A stretch of 64,000 nucleotides of DNA from Clostridia bacterium. Lineage in GTDB: Bacteria > Bacillota > Clostridia > Christensenellales > Borkfalkiaceae. The DNA is taken from the NCBI GenBank assembly GCA_017467275.1, contig JAFTSN010000025.1, positions 1 through 64,000 of the forward strand, in the 5' to 3' direction. A model generated the notes under the pieces. That model saw only the letters and a program-made list of their open reading frames with translations. It did not search any database and was not told the origin of the DNA. The first letter of the stretch is position 1, and every line of letters starts with the position of its first letter. This document shows positions 24,691 to 32,918 of this stretch, piece after piece. The position numbers were made by a program, and so were the translations under genes.

Positions 24691-26772
24691 TTATCGCACG
24701 CTGTAAAGAATATCCGTGTAATCGGGGAAAGGCCAATAATCCTTGGCGCACAGTTTTTCCGCTTCGTCGGCATACGTTCTAACCTTTTCCATGTCAGGCA
24801 CAACGAAATGCGCCATACGCTTGGCGGCGTCCTTTTCCCCCACGGCGATCTCCTTAAGATCGGTTTCAAGCTTCTTGACGGCAAGCATCATGTTTTCACC
24901 CGCAACGGCAAGCGTTTTGATAAGCTCCTCCTCCGAAGCAGTGGGAATGGAAGAAATGGTCGCCTTTTTCGCCGCGAGATTGGAACAGAGCTCCGCGGTG
25001 TAAGCAGAAACGGCGGGATAAATCTGCTGACGCGCCATATCTGCCATCGTGAGCGCTTCTATGCGAATGGTCTTGACGTAGTTTTCAAGCTGTATATTCG
25101 CGCGCGCAATCGCTTCGGCTTTCGTGTATACACCCTGCCGCACGAACACGTCCACGTTCTCCTTTTTGAAAAACTCTGGAACGGCGTCAGCGGTGTTTTT
25201 ATTGTTGAGAAGCCCTCTTCTTTCCGCTTCGGATTCCCACTCGGGTCCGTAGCCGTTATAATTGAAAATCACGCGGTAATGCGCCTTAAAGAGTTTATCG
25301 GAATACGCCTTGACGTCCTTTTCAAAATTTTCACTCTTTTCAAGCTTCTCTGCCGCCGCCGTAAACGCCTCCGCAACGATCGTGTTCAAAACGATGTTGG
25401 GATCGGCAACCGACGCCGAAGATCCAAGCATTCTGAACTCGAACTTATTCCCCGTGAACGCAAAGGGCGAGGTGCGGTTTCTGTCCGTCGAATCGATGGG
25501 GAAAATGGGTGATTCGGGTACGCCGATCGAGCCCTTGACGGGCTTAGAAGGCACGTAGTTCTTGCCGAGCACGATGCTGTCGACGATCGCGCCGATCTGA
25601 TCGCCCAAATAGACGGAAATGATCGCGGGCGGCGCTTCGTCCTCACCAAGTCTGTGATCGTTTCCCGCCGAAGCCACGCAAGCACGCAAAATTCCTTGAT
25701 ATTTATCCACCGCGGAAATCACACAGGCAAGAATAAGCATGAATACAGTGTTGCTCTCGGGATGCTCGCCCGGTTCGAGCAGATTGATGCCCGTATCCGT
25801 GGAAAGAGACCAATTATTGTGCTTACCCGAGCCGTTGATTCCCTCAAAGGGCTTTTCATGCAAGAGACAGACGAGATCGTGCCGTGCGGCAACCTTTTTC
25901 ATGATCTCCATTGTGAGCTGGTTATTATCCACGGACACGTTGGAGCTCGTAAACACGGGCGCAAGCTCATGCTGGGCGGGCGCCGCCTCGTTGTGCTTGG
26001 ATTTTGCGAGGATCCCGTATCTCCAAAGCGTTTCGTCCAAATCCTTCATAAACGCCGCAACGCGGGGCTTGAGAGAGCCGAAATAATGATCCTCCAGCTC
26101 TTGACCGCGGGGCGCGGGGGCGCCGAACAGCGTTCTGCCCGTCATCATAAGATCCCGTCTCTGTTCATACACCTCTTTATCAATAAGGAAGTATTCCTGC
26201 TCGGGTCCAACCGTCGTCGAAACCTTTCTGCACTCGATATTAAACAGCTTTAATATGCGCTTGGTCGCGCGGTCGATCGCCGTCATGGATTTCAAAAGCG
26301 GCGCCTTTTTATCCAGCGTTTCCCCCGTGTAGGAGACGAACACCGTCGGAATATACAGCGTCCCCTCTTTGACAAAAGCAGGGGAGGTGGGATCCCAAGC
26401 CGTGTAGCCGCGCGCCGCGAACGTGTCCCGTGAACCGCCCGAGGGGAACGAGGACGCGTCGGGCTCGCCGACAATGAGCGATTTGCCCGTGAGCTGCATA
26501 ATAACGCCGTCGCCGCCGCAGGGCTCGATAAAGCTATCATGCTTTTCCGCCGTGAGGTTGGTCAGGGGCTGAAACCAATGCGTGTAGTGCGTCGCCCCCT
26601 TGGAAACCGCCCAGTCTTTCATCGCGTTTGCCACTGTGTCTGCAATGGACATATCGATGGTTTCGCCCGCGTCAATCGTCTTACGCAGGGATTTATACAC
26701 TTCTTTGGGAAGGGTGCTCCGCATCACGACGTCGTTATATACGTGCTCGCCGAAAATTTCGGGAATATTCAT
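24691..26772 (-). CDS. glnN: Glutamine synthetase type III
   Basis: This 693-residue GSIII makes glutamine from glutamate, ammonia and ATP. The length and the motifs KGATHYTHWFQPLT, GPEQEYFLID, APAQHELAPVF, KHNNWSLSTDTG and the metal- and ATP-binding segments are typical of the GlnN family, not the shorter GlnA. The start ATG 26772 has AAGGAG upstream and a near-consensus promoter at 26810-26838. Together with the PII-like protein near 33 kb it represents nitrogen metabolism, but the two genes are not linked. No riboswitch-like structure was seen in its leader. Confidence 0.95.
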   Translation of the reverse strand: MNIPEIFGEHVYNDVVMRSTLPKEVYKSLRKTIDAGETIDMSIADTVANAMKDWAVSKGATHYTHWFQPLTNLTAEKHDSFIEPCGGDGVIMQLTGKSLIVGEPDASSFPSGGSRDTFAARGYTAWDPTSPAFVKEGTLYIPTVFVSYTGETLDKKAPLLKSMTAIDRATKRILKLFNIECRKVSTTVGPEQEYFLIDKEVYEQRRDLMMTGRTLFGAPAPRGQELEDHYFGSLKPRVAAFMKDLDETLWRYGILAKSKHNEAAPAQHELAPVFTSSNVSVDNNQLTMEIMKKVAARHDLVCLLHEKPFEGINGSGKHNNWSLSTDTGINLLEPGEHPESNTVFMLILACVISAVDKYQGILRACVASAGNDHRLGEDEAPPAIISVYLGDQIGAIVDSIVLGKNYVPSKPVKGSIGVPESPIFPIDSTDRNRTSPFAFTGNKFEFRMLGSSASVADPNIVLNTIVAEAFTAAAEKLEKSENFEKDVKAYSDKLFKAHYRVIFNYNGYGPEWESEAERRGLLNNKNTADAVPEFFKKENVDVFVRQGVYTKAEAIARANIQLENYVKTIRIEALTMADMARQQIYPAVSAYTAELCSNLAAKKATISSIPTASEEELIKTLAVAGENMMLAVKKLETDLKEIAVGEKDAAKRMAHFVVPDMEKVRTYADEAEKLCAKDYWPFPDYTDILYSVR

Positions 26773-26809
26773 ACCGTTTACCGCTCCTTGGCAATCTAAT
26801 TATTAATTA

Positions 26810-26838
26810 ATTATATGTTTTTTTTCACAATAAGTCAA
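26810..26838 (-). promoter_or_regulatory. Promoter of glnN
   Basis: TTGACT (26833-26838), a 17-bp spacer and TATAAT (26810-26815). The short leader holds AT-rich sequence only. Confidence 0.78.
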
Positions 26839-26996
26839 CCGAAAACAGTCCTCTTTTCGCCCCTTTCGTCCAATTTTCGAGGTTTTATTCAAAAAATGCG
26901 TATTTTTCTCATTTTGGTTTAAAAAATAAAGTGTTTAAGTCTAGATTTTTTGTTTTATTTATAGGTTTATTTTTTAAACTTTCAGCAGGTCTAAAC

Positions 26997-27038
26997 AAAG
27001 AAAAATATCCCGCAAAAGACCTTCTTTCACGGGATATT
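26997..27038 (-). terminator. Terminator after the THUMP methyltransferase gene
   Basis: AATATCCCG (27004-27012) and CGGGATATT (27030-27038) form a perfect 9-bp stem followed by TTTTTCTTT on the minus strand. Confidence 0.78.
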
Positions 27039-27043
27039 CAAGT

Positions 27044-28192
27044 TTATTGGTCGATTTCAGGCTTTTTTCCGAAATAGGTATATAAGCAACACTCAATATT
27101 GGCGTTAAACAGCCGTTTTTTTCGATCTGCCGACTTTCCGAACCGCCGCTCGAATTCCTTGAACGGCGTAAGCACGTAGGCGCTCCAATCAGGGAGCGCA
27201 AAAAACGTCCTCCCTAAATCTCGGGTAAGCGCGGCAACCTCCCTTTCGTCCGAAAGCCTTTCGCCGTAAGGCGGGTTGGATATAAGGACGCCGTGGGTAA
27301 GCACGGAAGAAAAATCACGCATATCCCGCACGGCAAACTCGATTGCCCCGTTCACCCCCGCGCGCTTGGCGTGGTATTTCGCGATCGAAATCGCCTCTTT
27401 AGAGATATCGGAAGCAAAGATCTTCGGCGTTTCGCCCCGACGCTCGTTATCCCGCGCCTCCTCTTTCGCCCTTTTAAGCGCGCCCTGCGGCACAAATTTC
27501 CAATGCGCAAAATCAAAATCACGGTTTACCCCGGGCGCAATCCTCAATGCGCGCATCGCCGCCTCGATTGGAATCGTTCCACTGCCGCAAAACAGATCGG
27601 CAAACGGTTTTTCCAAATTCGCTTCGGGATTATAAAAAGAAAGGTCGATCAGCGCCGCCGCAAGCGTCTCCTTGATCGGCGCGGTGTAGGCAAGAGAACG
27701 GTAGCCGCGCTTATGCAGCCCCTCGCCTGAAGTGTCAATCGTGACCGTTACCCTATCTTTGAAGATAGAAAACCCAACGACCGTCCGCGCCCCGTTTTCC
27801 GAAAAGGTCTGCCGTCCCCTACTCTTTTTATCCGCAAGACGGCGAATGATTGCCTTTTTCGCAACGCCGCCCGCCGACTTGATTGCGGCAAGCTTGCTCG
27901 AAACACTCTTGCCGTCCATAAGAATACGGGAATCCGTTTCAAGAAATCGCTCCCATTCAATTGCATAAAACCCGTCGTAAAGCTCGTCGAAAGTGGCTGC
28001 CTCGAATTCAGAAAGAACCATCAACACCCGCTCCCCGCTTCTTAAAAAAACGTTCAGCCGCGCAACGTCCTCCCAATCCCCCTCAACGAGGATTCTGCCG
28101 TTTTCCGCAGGCGCTTTCCCATAGCCGAGAGAATATAACTGCTTTTTCACAACGGACTCCAAGCCCGCCGCAACGGGTATGGATAATCGCAT
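27044..28192 (-). CDS. THUMP-domain 23S rRNA guanine-N2 methyltransferase-like protein
   Basis: This 382-residue protein has an N-terminal THUMP RNA-binding domain (about 50-160) and a C-terminal Rossmann methyltransferase. The SAM loop is in ADLFCGSGTIPIEA (about 205) and the amino-methylase motif is NPPYGERL (about 293). It resembles the RlmL/YpsC family that makes m2G in 23S rRNA. The exact target in this organism is not known. The start ATG 28192 opens a single-gene unit, with a terminator just past the stop. Confidence 0.87.
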   Translation of the reverse strand: MRLSIPVAAGLESVVKKQLYSLGYGKAPAENGRILVEGDWEDVARLNVFLRSGERVLMVLSEFEAATFDELYDGFYAIEWERFLETDSRILMDGKSVSSKLAAIKSAGGVAKKAIIRRLADKKSRGRQTFSENGARTVVGFSIFKDRVTVTIDTSGEGLHKRGYRSLAYTAPIKETLAAALIDLSFYNPEANLEKPFADLFCGSGTIPIEAAMRALRIAPGVNRDFDFAHWKFVPQGALKRAKEEARDNERRGETPKIFASDISKEAISIAKYHAKRAGVNGAIEFAVRDMRDFSSVLTHGVLISNPPYGERLSDEREVAALTRDLGRTFFALPDWSAYVLTPFKEFERRFGKSADRKKRLFNANIECCLYTYFGKKPEIDQ

Positions 28193-28241
28193 ACCTGCCT
28201 GCCTCCTTTACTCTTTTTTGTCGAAAAATTACGTGCGTTTG

Positions 28242-29318
28242 TCACTCGGCGAGCGCGTCTGCCTTGTCCTTGTTTTTCTTACGGATCTCCTTGGCGAGCG
28301 CAGATGCGATACGCACCTCCTCGTCCCCTCTTTCCTCCGTTGTCTCGATTTTTTCCTGTTTTTTATAGTCCGAGCAGAGATAACGCTTGGTCTTATATCC
28401 GACGAGAATGGTCAAAAAGGCGTTGACCGTTCCCTGCACCGCACTATCGACGAGGGTGTCCACAAAAGGCACCTTTTTCGCCACACCCGAGAAAAATTTC
28501 CCGAACACGTTAAACCAGTTCACGTTCTCCATGCCGTAGGCAATCAGCGCGTTCCTCAAAACGGAAACGTAAATTTTAAACAACCGCGCATAAGAGGGGC
28601 GGTAGCCGTAAATTCCAACGATCTGCTTAATGAGCGAAAGGTTGGTCAATAAGACGCTCACAGCGTCAATCTTGTCGTTTTGCGAAACGGACGTCCGCAA
28701 AAACACCTTTCCCGCGCTCTTAAAGATCATCGAATTGGCACAGGAGCCTACGTCCGTCGCATACGCCTTTTTCAGCGCGGCACGAAGTTCTTCGCTATTC
28801 CCGCTTTTCAGCGCCGCCTCTATTGCTTCCGTGTTCTCATCCGAAAGATAGCGAAAACGCACGTTTTTCGGATCGTTATTATACTTGACGAGAGCCGTCG
28901 AAACCTCTTTGAGCGCACGTCTGTTCTTTCGCTTGGTAACGTTCAGTCCCTCGCTCGTGATATCCGTGATAAAGAAACGTGCGCCGAGCACCTTGCAGAC
29001 GGGACGGAGCACAAAAAGGATCAATAAAATTGCCGTGATTGCGGACATGGCATAGCCGAAGATGCGATTCACCTCGAACGCGAGCGTGAGAATATCCGCA
29101 AGCGCGCCGATCAAAAGCAGGACAATCACGGCAACAACCGCAAGAATCCCAAAAAAGAAGCTCTTCTCGTTTTTTTGCTTGAGCGCGTCGGACATGGACG
29201 CAGAAAACTCCTCGCCACCGACCGTCTGCGGCTTGTCTGCTTTTTCCTGCGCCTTCAACGCATATTTTTGGGCTTTAGTCTCCGACGGAATCACGCCCTG
29301 TTCTTTCATTTTTTTCAT
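28242..29318 (-). CDS. Membrane protein with DUF697-like C-terminal domain
   Basis: This 358-residue protein has two transmembrane helices near residues 54-76 and 85-107, a charged middle, and a C-terminal helical hydrophobic part (about 225-325, VLLTNLSLIKQIVGIYGYRP) matching the DUF697/YcjF domain often found beside GTPases. The function is unknown. The lysine-rich tail suggests cytoplasmic contact with nucleic acid or membrane. The start ATG 29318 has GGAGGGTG upstream. It diverges from another Lys-rich membrane protein with a 160-bp shared promoter region. Confidence 0.7.
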   Translation of the reverse strand: MKKMKEQGVIPSETKAQKYALKAQEKADKPQTVGGEEFSASMSDALKQKNEKSFFFGILAVVAVIVLLLIGALADILTLAFEVNRIFGYAMSAITAILLILFVLRPVCKVLGARFFITDITSEGLNVTKRKNRRALKEVSTALVKYNNDPKNVRFRYLSDENTEAIEAALKSGNSEELRAALKKAYATDVGSCANSMIFKSAGKVFLRTSVSQNDKIDAVSVLLTNLSLIKQIVGIYGYRPSYARLFKIYVSVLRNALIAYGMENVNWFNVFGKFFSGVAKKVPFVDTLVDSAVQGTVNAFLTILVGYKTKRYLCSDYKKQEKIETTEERGDEEVRIASALAKEIRKKNKDKADALAE

Positions 29319-29345
29319 ACTGCACCCTCCGTTCGGGTTTTCTAT

Positions 29346-29374
29346 ATTGTATCACACGCGCGCGAAAAAAGCAA
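29346..29374 (-). promoter_or_regulatory. Promoter of the DUF697-like gene
   Basis: TTGCTT (29369-29374), a 17-bp spacer and TACAAT (29346-29351). Confidence 0.6.
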
Positions 29375-29422
29375 GTCCGTGGCGGGCAGAAAAATTTTCC
29401 TGACCTTTTTGGGCTCATTTTA

Positions 29423-29451
29423 TTTACTTTTTTGATGTTTTCATGTATAAT
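29423..29451 (+). promoter_or_regulatory. Promoter of the Lys-rich membrane protein gene
   Basis: TTTACT (29423-29428), a 17-bp spacer and TATAAT (29446-29451). It rules out the in-frame start at 29443 and supports ATG 29479. Confidence 0.7.
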
Positions 29452-29478
29452 GAAAGCAGAAAGAACAGGGAGGCAGAT

Positions 29479-30297
29479 ATGCTCGACTACACAAAAGCGG
29501 CGCTCCGAGAGACGTGGACCGCGTTTAAAAAGACGATCTACGTATGCAGCGTCGTGATACAAGCGGTCTATATAGCCTATCTTATCTACGCTTTGATCGC
29601 GCAGACGGGTTTTCTTGTCGCAAACGTAATCCTGCTCGCCCTGTCCTTGGTCTACTTCGTTTTCTTTCTAATGATAACCAAGGGCGGAAGGGATCCCGAA
29701 GCGGAAAAATTCAAAGAAGTGAAACGGCACGGAAGCACCGTCTATAAATGGAGCAAGCGCGCCGTTACGCTAGTCACGCTGGGGTTGACCGTCTACGGGC
29801 TATTCACCGCCGTCAAAAACACCACCCCCCTCTCCATTATTTTTACGGCGCTCATGATCGTCGGTTGGCTGTTATCGACAATTTTCGATATTCTTTCCAT
29901 GATTGTGGCTTCTTACGGCAAGCTCATTTTCGAGGGTTTTGAAGCAGACCTCGACAACATGAAAAAGCCCGTGACAACCGTCACAAATTTCTTTAAAAGG
30001 GTCACGGGTCAGGAAGTCGAGCCCGCCAAGGAGCCGACCAAACGTCAGCTTCGGCTCAAAGAAAAGGTGGAAGCCTATCAAGCGGAAAAGGCGCAGCAAA
30101 AGCGGGATAAAAAGGAACGCCGCAAGCAGGATAAGCTCAATAAAAAACAACAAGCAAAGGAACAGAAACGCTCGGAAAAGGTGGAGCTAGCCCTAATTAA
30201 AAAGGCAGATAAAGCACAAAAACACGCCAAGCGCAATATAAAGCAGCTTCCCGCACCAACCGACGAGGAAATCGCCGCAACCGAGGAACAGAACTAA
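29479..30297 (+). CDS. Membrane protein with long Lys/Gln-rich coiled-coil tail
   Basis: This 272-residue protein is not assigned. The first 150 residues hold four hydrophobic helices. The last 100 residues are highly charged (KAQQKRDKKERRKQDKLNK) and likely form a long basic helix or coiled coil in the cytoplasm. ATG 29479 has GGGAGG upstream. It diverges from the DUF697-like membrane protein, and both share the membrane-plus-basic-tail layout, hinting at a joint envelope or nucleoid-tethering role (inference). A terminator follows. Confidence 0.68.
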   Translation: MLDYTKAALRETWTAFKKTIYVCSVVIQAVYIAYLIYALIAQTGFLVANVILLALSLVYFVFFLMITKGGRDPEAEKFKEVKRHGSTVYKWSKRAVTLVTLGLTVYGLFTAVKNTTPLSIIFTALMIVGWLLSTIFDILSMIVASYGKLIFEGFEADLDNMKKPVTTVTNFFKRVTGQEVEPAKEPTKRQLRLKEKVEAYQAEKAQQKRDKKERRKQDKLNKKQQAKEQKRSEKVELALIKKADKAQKHAKRNIKQLPAPTDEEIAATEEQN

Positions 30298-30308
30298 ATC
30301 CAAGACAT

Positions 30309-30345
30309 AAAAAACGGGCTGTCCGAATAAGGACAGTCCGTTTCC
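30309..30345. terminator. Bidirectional terminator between the coiled-coil gene and tsf
   Basis: A 10-bp stem (30315-30324 with 30331-30340, one wobble) is flanked by T-rich runs on both strands. TTTTTT follows it on the minus strand. Confidence 0.8.
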
Positions 30346-30358
30346 GTCTTATTTTTAT

Positions 30359-31255
30359 TTACTGCTTCGCCGCGGCAACCTGCTTCGCCACTTCTTCGCT
30401 CAAGTCCTCGCTCTTCTTCTCGAGGCCCTCGCCCATGATATAGAATACGAAACGGTTGAGCTGCACGTTACCCGCCGCTTTCAAGAGCCCTGCAACCGTC
30501 TGCTTGTCGTCCTTAATGAACGGCTGGTTAAGCAAGCAGTTTTCCTCGTAGAATTTCTTGATTCTGCCAAGGACCATCTTTTCCGCAATCGCTTCGGGCT
30601 TGCCCTCGTTGATCGCCTGCTGCTTCAACACTTCCTTTTCCTTTTCAATGACGTCTGCGGAAACCTCGCTCTCCGAAAGGTAAGCGGGCTTCGTGAACGC
30701 GATCTGAAGGGTAACCTCGTGCGCCACCGCTTTAGCCGCTTCCGTCGCTTCGCCCGCCACGTCGAGCATAACGCCGAGCTTGCCGCCAAGGTGGATGTAG
30801 CTTGCAAGGAAGCCCTCCGTCTTATAGACGGTGTATCTTCTGACTGCGATCTTCTCGCCGATGACCGCGATCTGGCTCTTCAAGAAATCTTCAACGGTGA
30901 GACCGTCGTCCATCGTGCAGGTGAGAAGCGCCTCAACGTTCGCGGGCTCGTTCTTAATGATAACCTTTGCGATATCGTTTGCAATCTCCGTGAAGCGAGG
31001 ATTCTTCGCCACGAAGTCGGATTCGCAGTTGACCTCGAGCAGAACGCCCGTTTTTCCGTCAACATAGCAGATAACGATACCCTCTGCCGCAATACGGGAA
31101 GCCTTTTTCTCTGCTTTCGCGATCCCTCTTTCTCTCAAGAGGTCCGCCGCTTTCGACATATCGCCGTCAGCGTCCGTGAGTGCCTTTTTGCAATCCATAA
31201 CGCCTGCGCCCGTTCTCTCACGGAGCGCCATTACGTCTTTCGCTGTGAATGCCAT
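30359..31255 (-). CDS. tsf: Translation elongation factor Ts
   Basis: This 298-residue EF-Ts recharges EF-Tu by exchanging GDP for GTP. The N-terminal UBA-like part (VMALRERTGAGVMDCKKAL), the core motif CESDFVA and the dimerisation/core domain are all recognisable. The length is normal. It is 40 bp downstream of rpsB and co-transcribed with it, the standard bacterial order. A TAAGGAG site precedes the ATG. Confidence 0.97.
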   Translation of the reverse strand: MAFTAKDVMALRERTGAGVMDCKKALTDADGDMSKAADLLRERGIAKAEKKASRIAAEGIVICYVDGKTGVLLEVNCESDFVAKNPRFTEIANDIAKVIIKNEPANVEALLTCTMDDGLTVEDFLKSQIAVIGEKIAVRRYTVYKTEGFLASYIHLGGKLGVMLDVAGEATEAAKAVAHEVTLQIAFTKPAYLSESEVSADVIEKEKEVLKQQAINEGKPEAIAEKMVLGRIKKFYEENCLLNQPFIKDDKQTVAGLLKAAGNVQLNRFVFYIMGEGLEKKSEDLSEEVAKQVAAAKQ

Positions 31256-31295
31256 ATTTTTATTCTCCTTAATTTTTTCGATTTTTCAAGCAGAC

Positions 31296-32090
31296 TTACG
31301 CGTTCTCTTCCGTCGTTTCCGCTTCAGCCGCAACGACTTCCTCAATCGACTCGGGAGCCGCAACTTCCTCTTCGACCGCCGTCTCAACGCTCGCAACCAA
31401 AGCCTCCTCGCCCTGATTCGCTTCGATGACTGCGTTAGCAATAACGGACGAAATAAGCTTGATCGCACGGATCGCGTCGTCGTTGCCGGGAATCACGTAA
31501 TCAATCTCGTCGGGATCACAGTTAGTATCCGTGATCGCAACGACGGGAATACCCATCTTGTGCGCTTCCTTAACCGCGATGTCCTCGTTGTGAGGGTCAA
31601 CCACGAACATAACGCCGGGCAAAGCCTTCATTTTCTTGATACCGCCAAGGTTCGCCTGAAGCTTGCCCATCTCTTTTTTGAGGAGCATAACCTCTTTCTT
31701 GGGCAAGAACTCGAACTCGCCGCTCTCTTCCATTTTTTCGAGCTTTTCAAGACGCTCAACGCGCGAACGCATCGTCTTAAAGTTGGTCAGACAGCCGCCC
31801 AACCAACGGGAGTTAACGTAGTACTGACCGCAACGCTCAGCCTCTTCCTTGATTGCTTCCTGTGCCTGCTTCTTCGTGCCGACAAAAAGGACGCTCTTAC
31901 CTGCTTTTGCGCTCTCGCAAACGAACGAATAAGCCTCTTCGATAAGCCCTGCCGTGAGCTGCAAGTCGATGATGTGGATATCGTTTCTTGCCGCGAAGAT
32001 GTACTTCTTCATTTTGGGATTCCACTTTCTCGTCTGATGACCGAAGTGAACGCCCGCCTCCAAAAGCTGCTTCATAGTGATAACTGCCAT
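31296..32090 (-). CDS. rpsB: 30S ribosomal protein S2
   Basis: This 264-residue S2 has the family signature [18 protein letters not shown] and the conserved NSRWLGG and [12 protein letters not shown] segments. The C-terminus carries an extra Glu/Ala-rich tail of about 30 residues ([13 protein letters not shown]), which is not conserved in S2 and is probably disordered. The promoter at 32211-32239 gives a leader of about 114 bases, long enough for S2-type autoregulation, though I could not define a fold. tsf follows. Confidence 0.97.
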   Translation of the reverse strand: MAVITMKQLLEAGVHFGHQTRKWNPKMKKYIFAARNDIHIIDLQLTAGLIEEAYSFVCESAKAGKSVLFVGTKKQAQEAIKEEAERCGQYYVNSRWLGGCLTNFKTMRSRVERLEKLEKMEESGEFEFLPKKEVMLLKKEMGKLQANLGGIKKMKALPGVMFVVDPHNEDIAVKEAHKMGIPVVAITDTNCDPDEIDYVIPGNDDAIRAIKLISSVIANAVIEANQGEEALVASVETAVEEEVAAPESIEEVVAAEAETTEENA

Positions 32091-32210
32091 AATTCAAAAC
32101 CTCCGTTTAACCTCCCCGCTTTGCGTATGGTTCGCAACAATATCCGCATTAAAAGATTTTACGGACACGGAATGCGCGCAAAAATACGGGTGTGAATTTT
32201 CAGCTATATT

Positions 32211-32239
32211 ATTTTAGCACATTCTTCCACTCTTTGCAA
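32211..32239 (-). promoter_or_regulatory. Promoter of rpsB-tsf
   Basis: TTGCAA (32234-32239), a 17-bp spacer and TAAAAT (32211-32216), about 114 bases before the rpsB ATG. Confidence 0.72.
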
Positions 32240-32288
32240 CTCATTTTGCACGAAAAAACACACTTTTTATTTATAAAATAAAGAATTT

Positions 32289-32328
32289 ACCGCCGAAATC
32301 GGCATTTCGCTTTTTTCGGCGGTATTTT
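32289..32328. terminator. Terminator downstream of the XRE regulator
   Basis: ACCGCCGAAA (32289-32298) pairs with TTTCGGCGGT (32314-32323). The 10-bp stem sits 9 bases past the XRE stop and closes off the regulator cassette from rpsB. Confidence 0.72.
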
Positions 32329-32331
32329 GTC

Positions 32332-32544
32332 CTATTCCTCATACCCGAAAAGATAGTCGGGCGTACAGCTGAAAAGATCGCAGAGAAATTTTATTTGATC
32401 GTAATTGAGCTGGATTTTTCCCGTTTCGTAACGGGCATACGCAGGCTGCAAAATTCCCATCTTTTTCGCAACTTCTTCCTGCGTATATCCCGATTCTTTC
32501 CGTGCTTGTCGTAACCTCTTTCCAACTTCTTGCTGATAATCCAT
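32332..32544 (-). CDS. XRE-family helix-turn-helix regulator
   Basis: This 70-residue protein is a single Cro/C1-type helix-turn-helix domain: YQQEVGKRLRQARKESG, then TQEEVAKKMGI with recognition helix QPAYARYETG, and a C-terminal DYLFGYEE. It is small, like phage or plasmid repressors, with no sensor domain. ATG 32544 lacks a Shine-Dalgarno. A TATAAA box ends 11 bases upstream, so the leader is probably only a few bases. Three 19-bp palindromes lie between it and the divergent RHH gene, one overlapping its own promoter region, so autoregulation is likely. Confidence 0.85.
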   Translation of the reverse strand: MDYQQEVGKRLRQARKESGYTQEEVAKKMGILQPAYARYETGKIQLNYDQIKFLCDLFSCTPDYLFGYEE

Positions 32545-32556
32545 TTTTTGTTTATT

Positions 32557-32575
32557 TATAACATTTTATGTTATA
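32557..32575. promoter_or_regulatory. Operator 1, 19-bp palindrome
   Basis: TATAACAT-TTT-ATGTTATA, a perfect 8-3-8 inverted repeat overlapping the XRE gene's -10 region. Confidence 0.75.
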
Positions 32576-32594
32576 TTGCTCCTCTTTTTTAAAT

Positions 32595-32613
32595 TATAAC
32601 AAATTTTGTTTTA
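32595..32613. promoter_or_regulatory. Operator 2, 19-bp imperfect palindrome
   Basis: TATAACA-AATTT-TGTTTTA matches the consensus TATAACAnnnnnTGTTATA with one mismatch. It lies between the two promoters. Confidence 0.62.
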
Positions 32614-32619
32614 TTTTTA

Positions 32620-32648
32620 TTGATTTATAACAATAAATGTTATATAAT
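32620..32648 (+). promoter_or_regulatory. Promoter of the RHH gene
   Basis: TTGATT (32620-32625), a 17-bp spacer and TATAAT (32643-32648). The spacer is almost exactly occupied by operator 3. Confidence 0.78.
32626..32644. promoter_or_regulatory. Operator 3, 19-bp palindrome
   Basis: TATAACA-ATAAA-TGTTATA, perfect 7-bp arms. It fills the space between the -35 and -10 of the RHH promoter, the usual place for repression. Confidence 0.78.
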
Positions 32649-32681
32649 AAATATTGAAAAAGAATAAAAGGAGGCAACCCT

Positions 32682-32873
32682 TTGAAAAAAAAGATTTTTA
32701 CACTGCGAATCGATGCTACGTTGCACAGTAAATTCAACTATATTGCCCATGAAGATCAAAGAAATATGACCAATGCGCTTATTAAGCTCATGTATTCACA
32801 CGTAAAGAATTATGAAGAAAAGTACGGGGAAATCGACGACGAGGATATATATTACTTTTTAAAGAGAAAATAA
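32682..32873 (+). CDS. Ribbon-helix-helix (Arc/CopG-like) protein
   Basis: This 63-residue protein has the ribbon-helix-helix layout: a basic N-terminal strand KKKIFTLRIDATLHSKF, a helix, and MTNALIKLMYSHVKNYEEKYG as the second helix. Such proteins bind DNA as dimers and include plasmid copy control proteins and antitoxins. The C-terminal 15 residues are acidic and then basic. The start is TTG 32682 with AAAGGAGG 7 bases upstream. It diverges from the XRE gene and is followed by a terminator. No toxin-like partner is nearby. Confidence 0.78.
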   Translation: MKKKIFTLRIDATLHSKFNYIAHEDQRNMTNALIKLMYSHVKNYEEKYGEIDDEDIYYFLKRK

Positions 32874-32908
32874 AAATTTGCCCTTTCGTCCTGAAAGAGC
32901 AAATTTTT
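32874..32908. terminator. Bidirectional terminator after the RHH gene
   Basis: AAATTTGC (32874-32881) pairs with GCAAATTT (32899-32906), extended by CTTTC/GAAAG, with T runs on both strands. It also ends the PII-like transcript. Confidence 0.78.
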
Positions 32909-32918
32909 CGTCTGTTAT

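Noticed and set aside
32332..32873. Toxin-antitoxin pair
   Set aside because: Both products are DNA-binding types and the genes are divergent, not in tandem. No toxin-like sequence is present.
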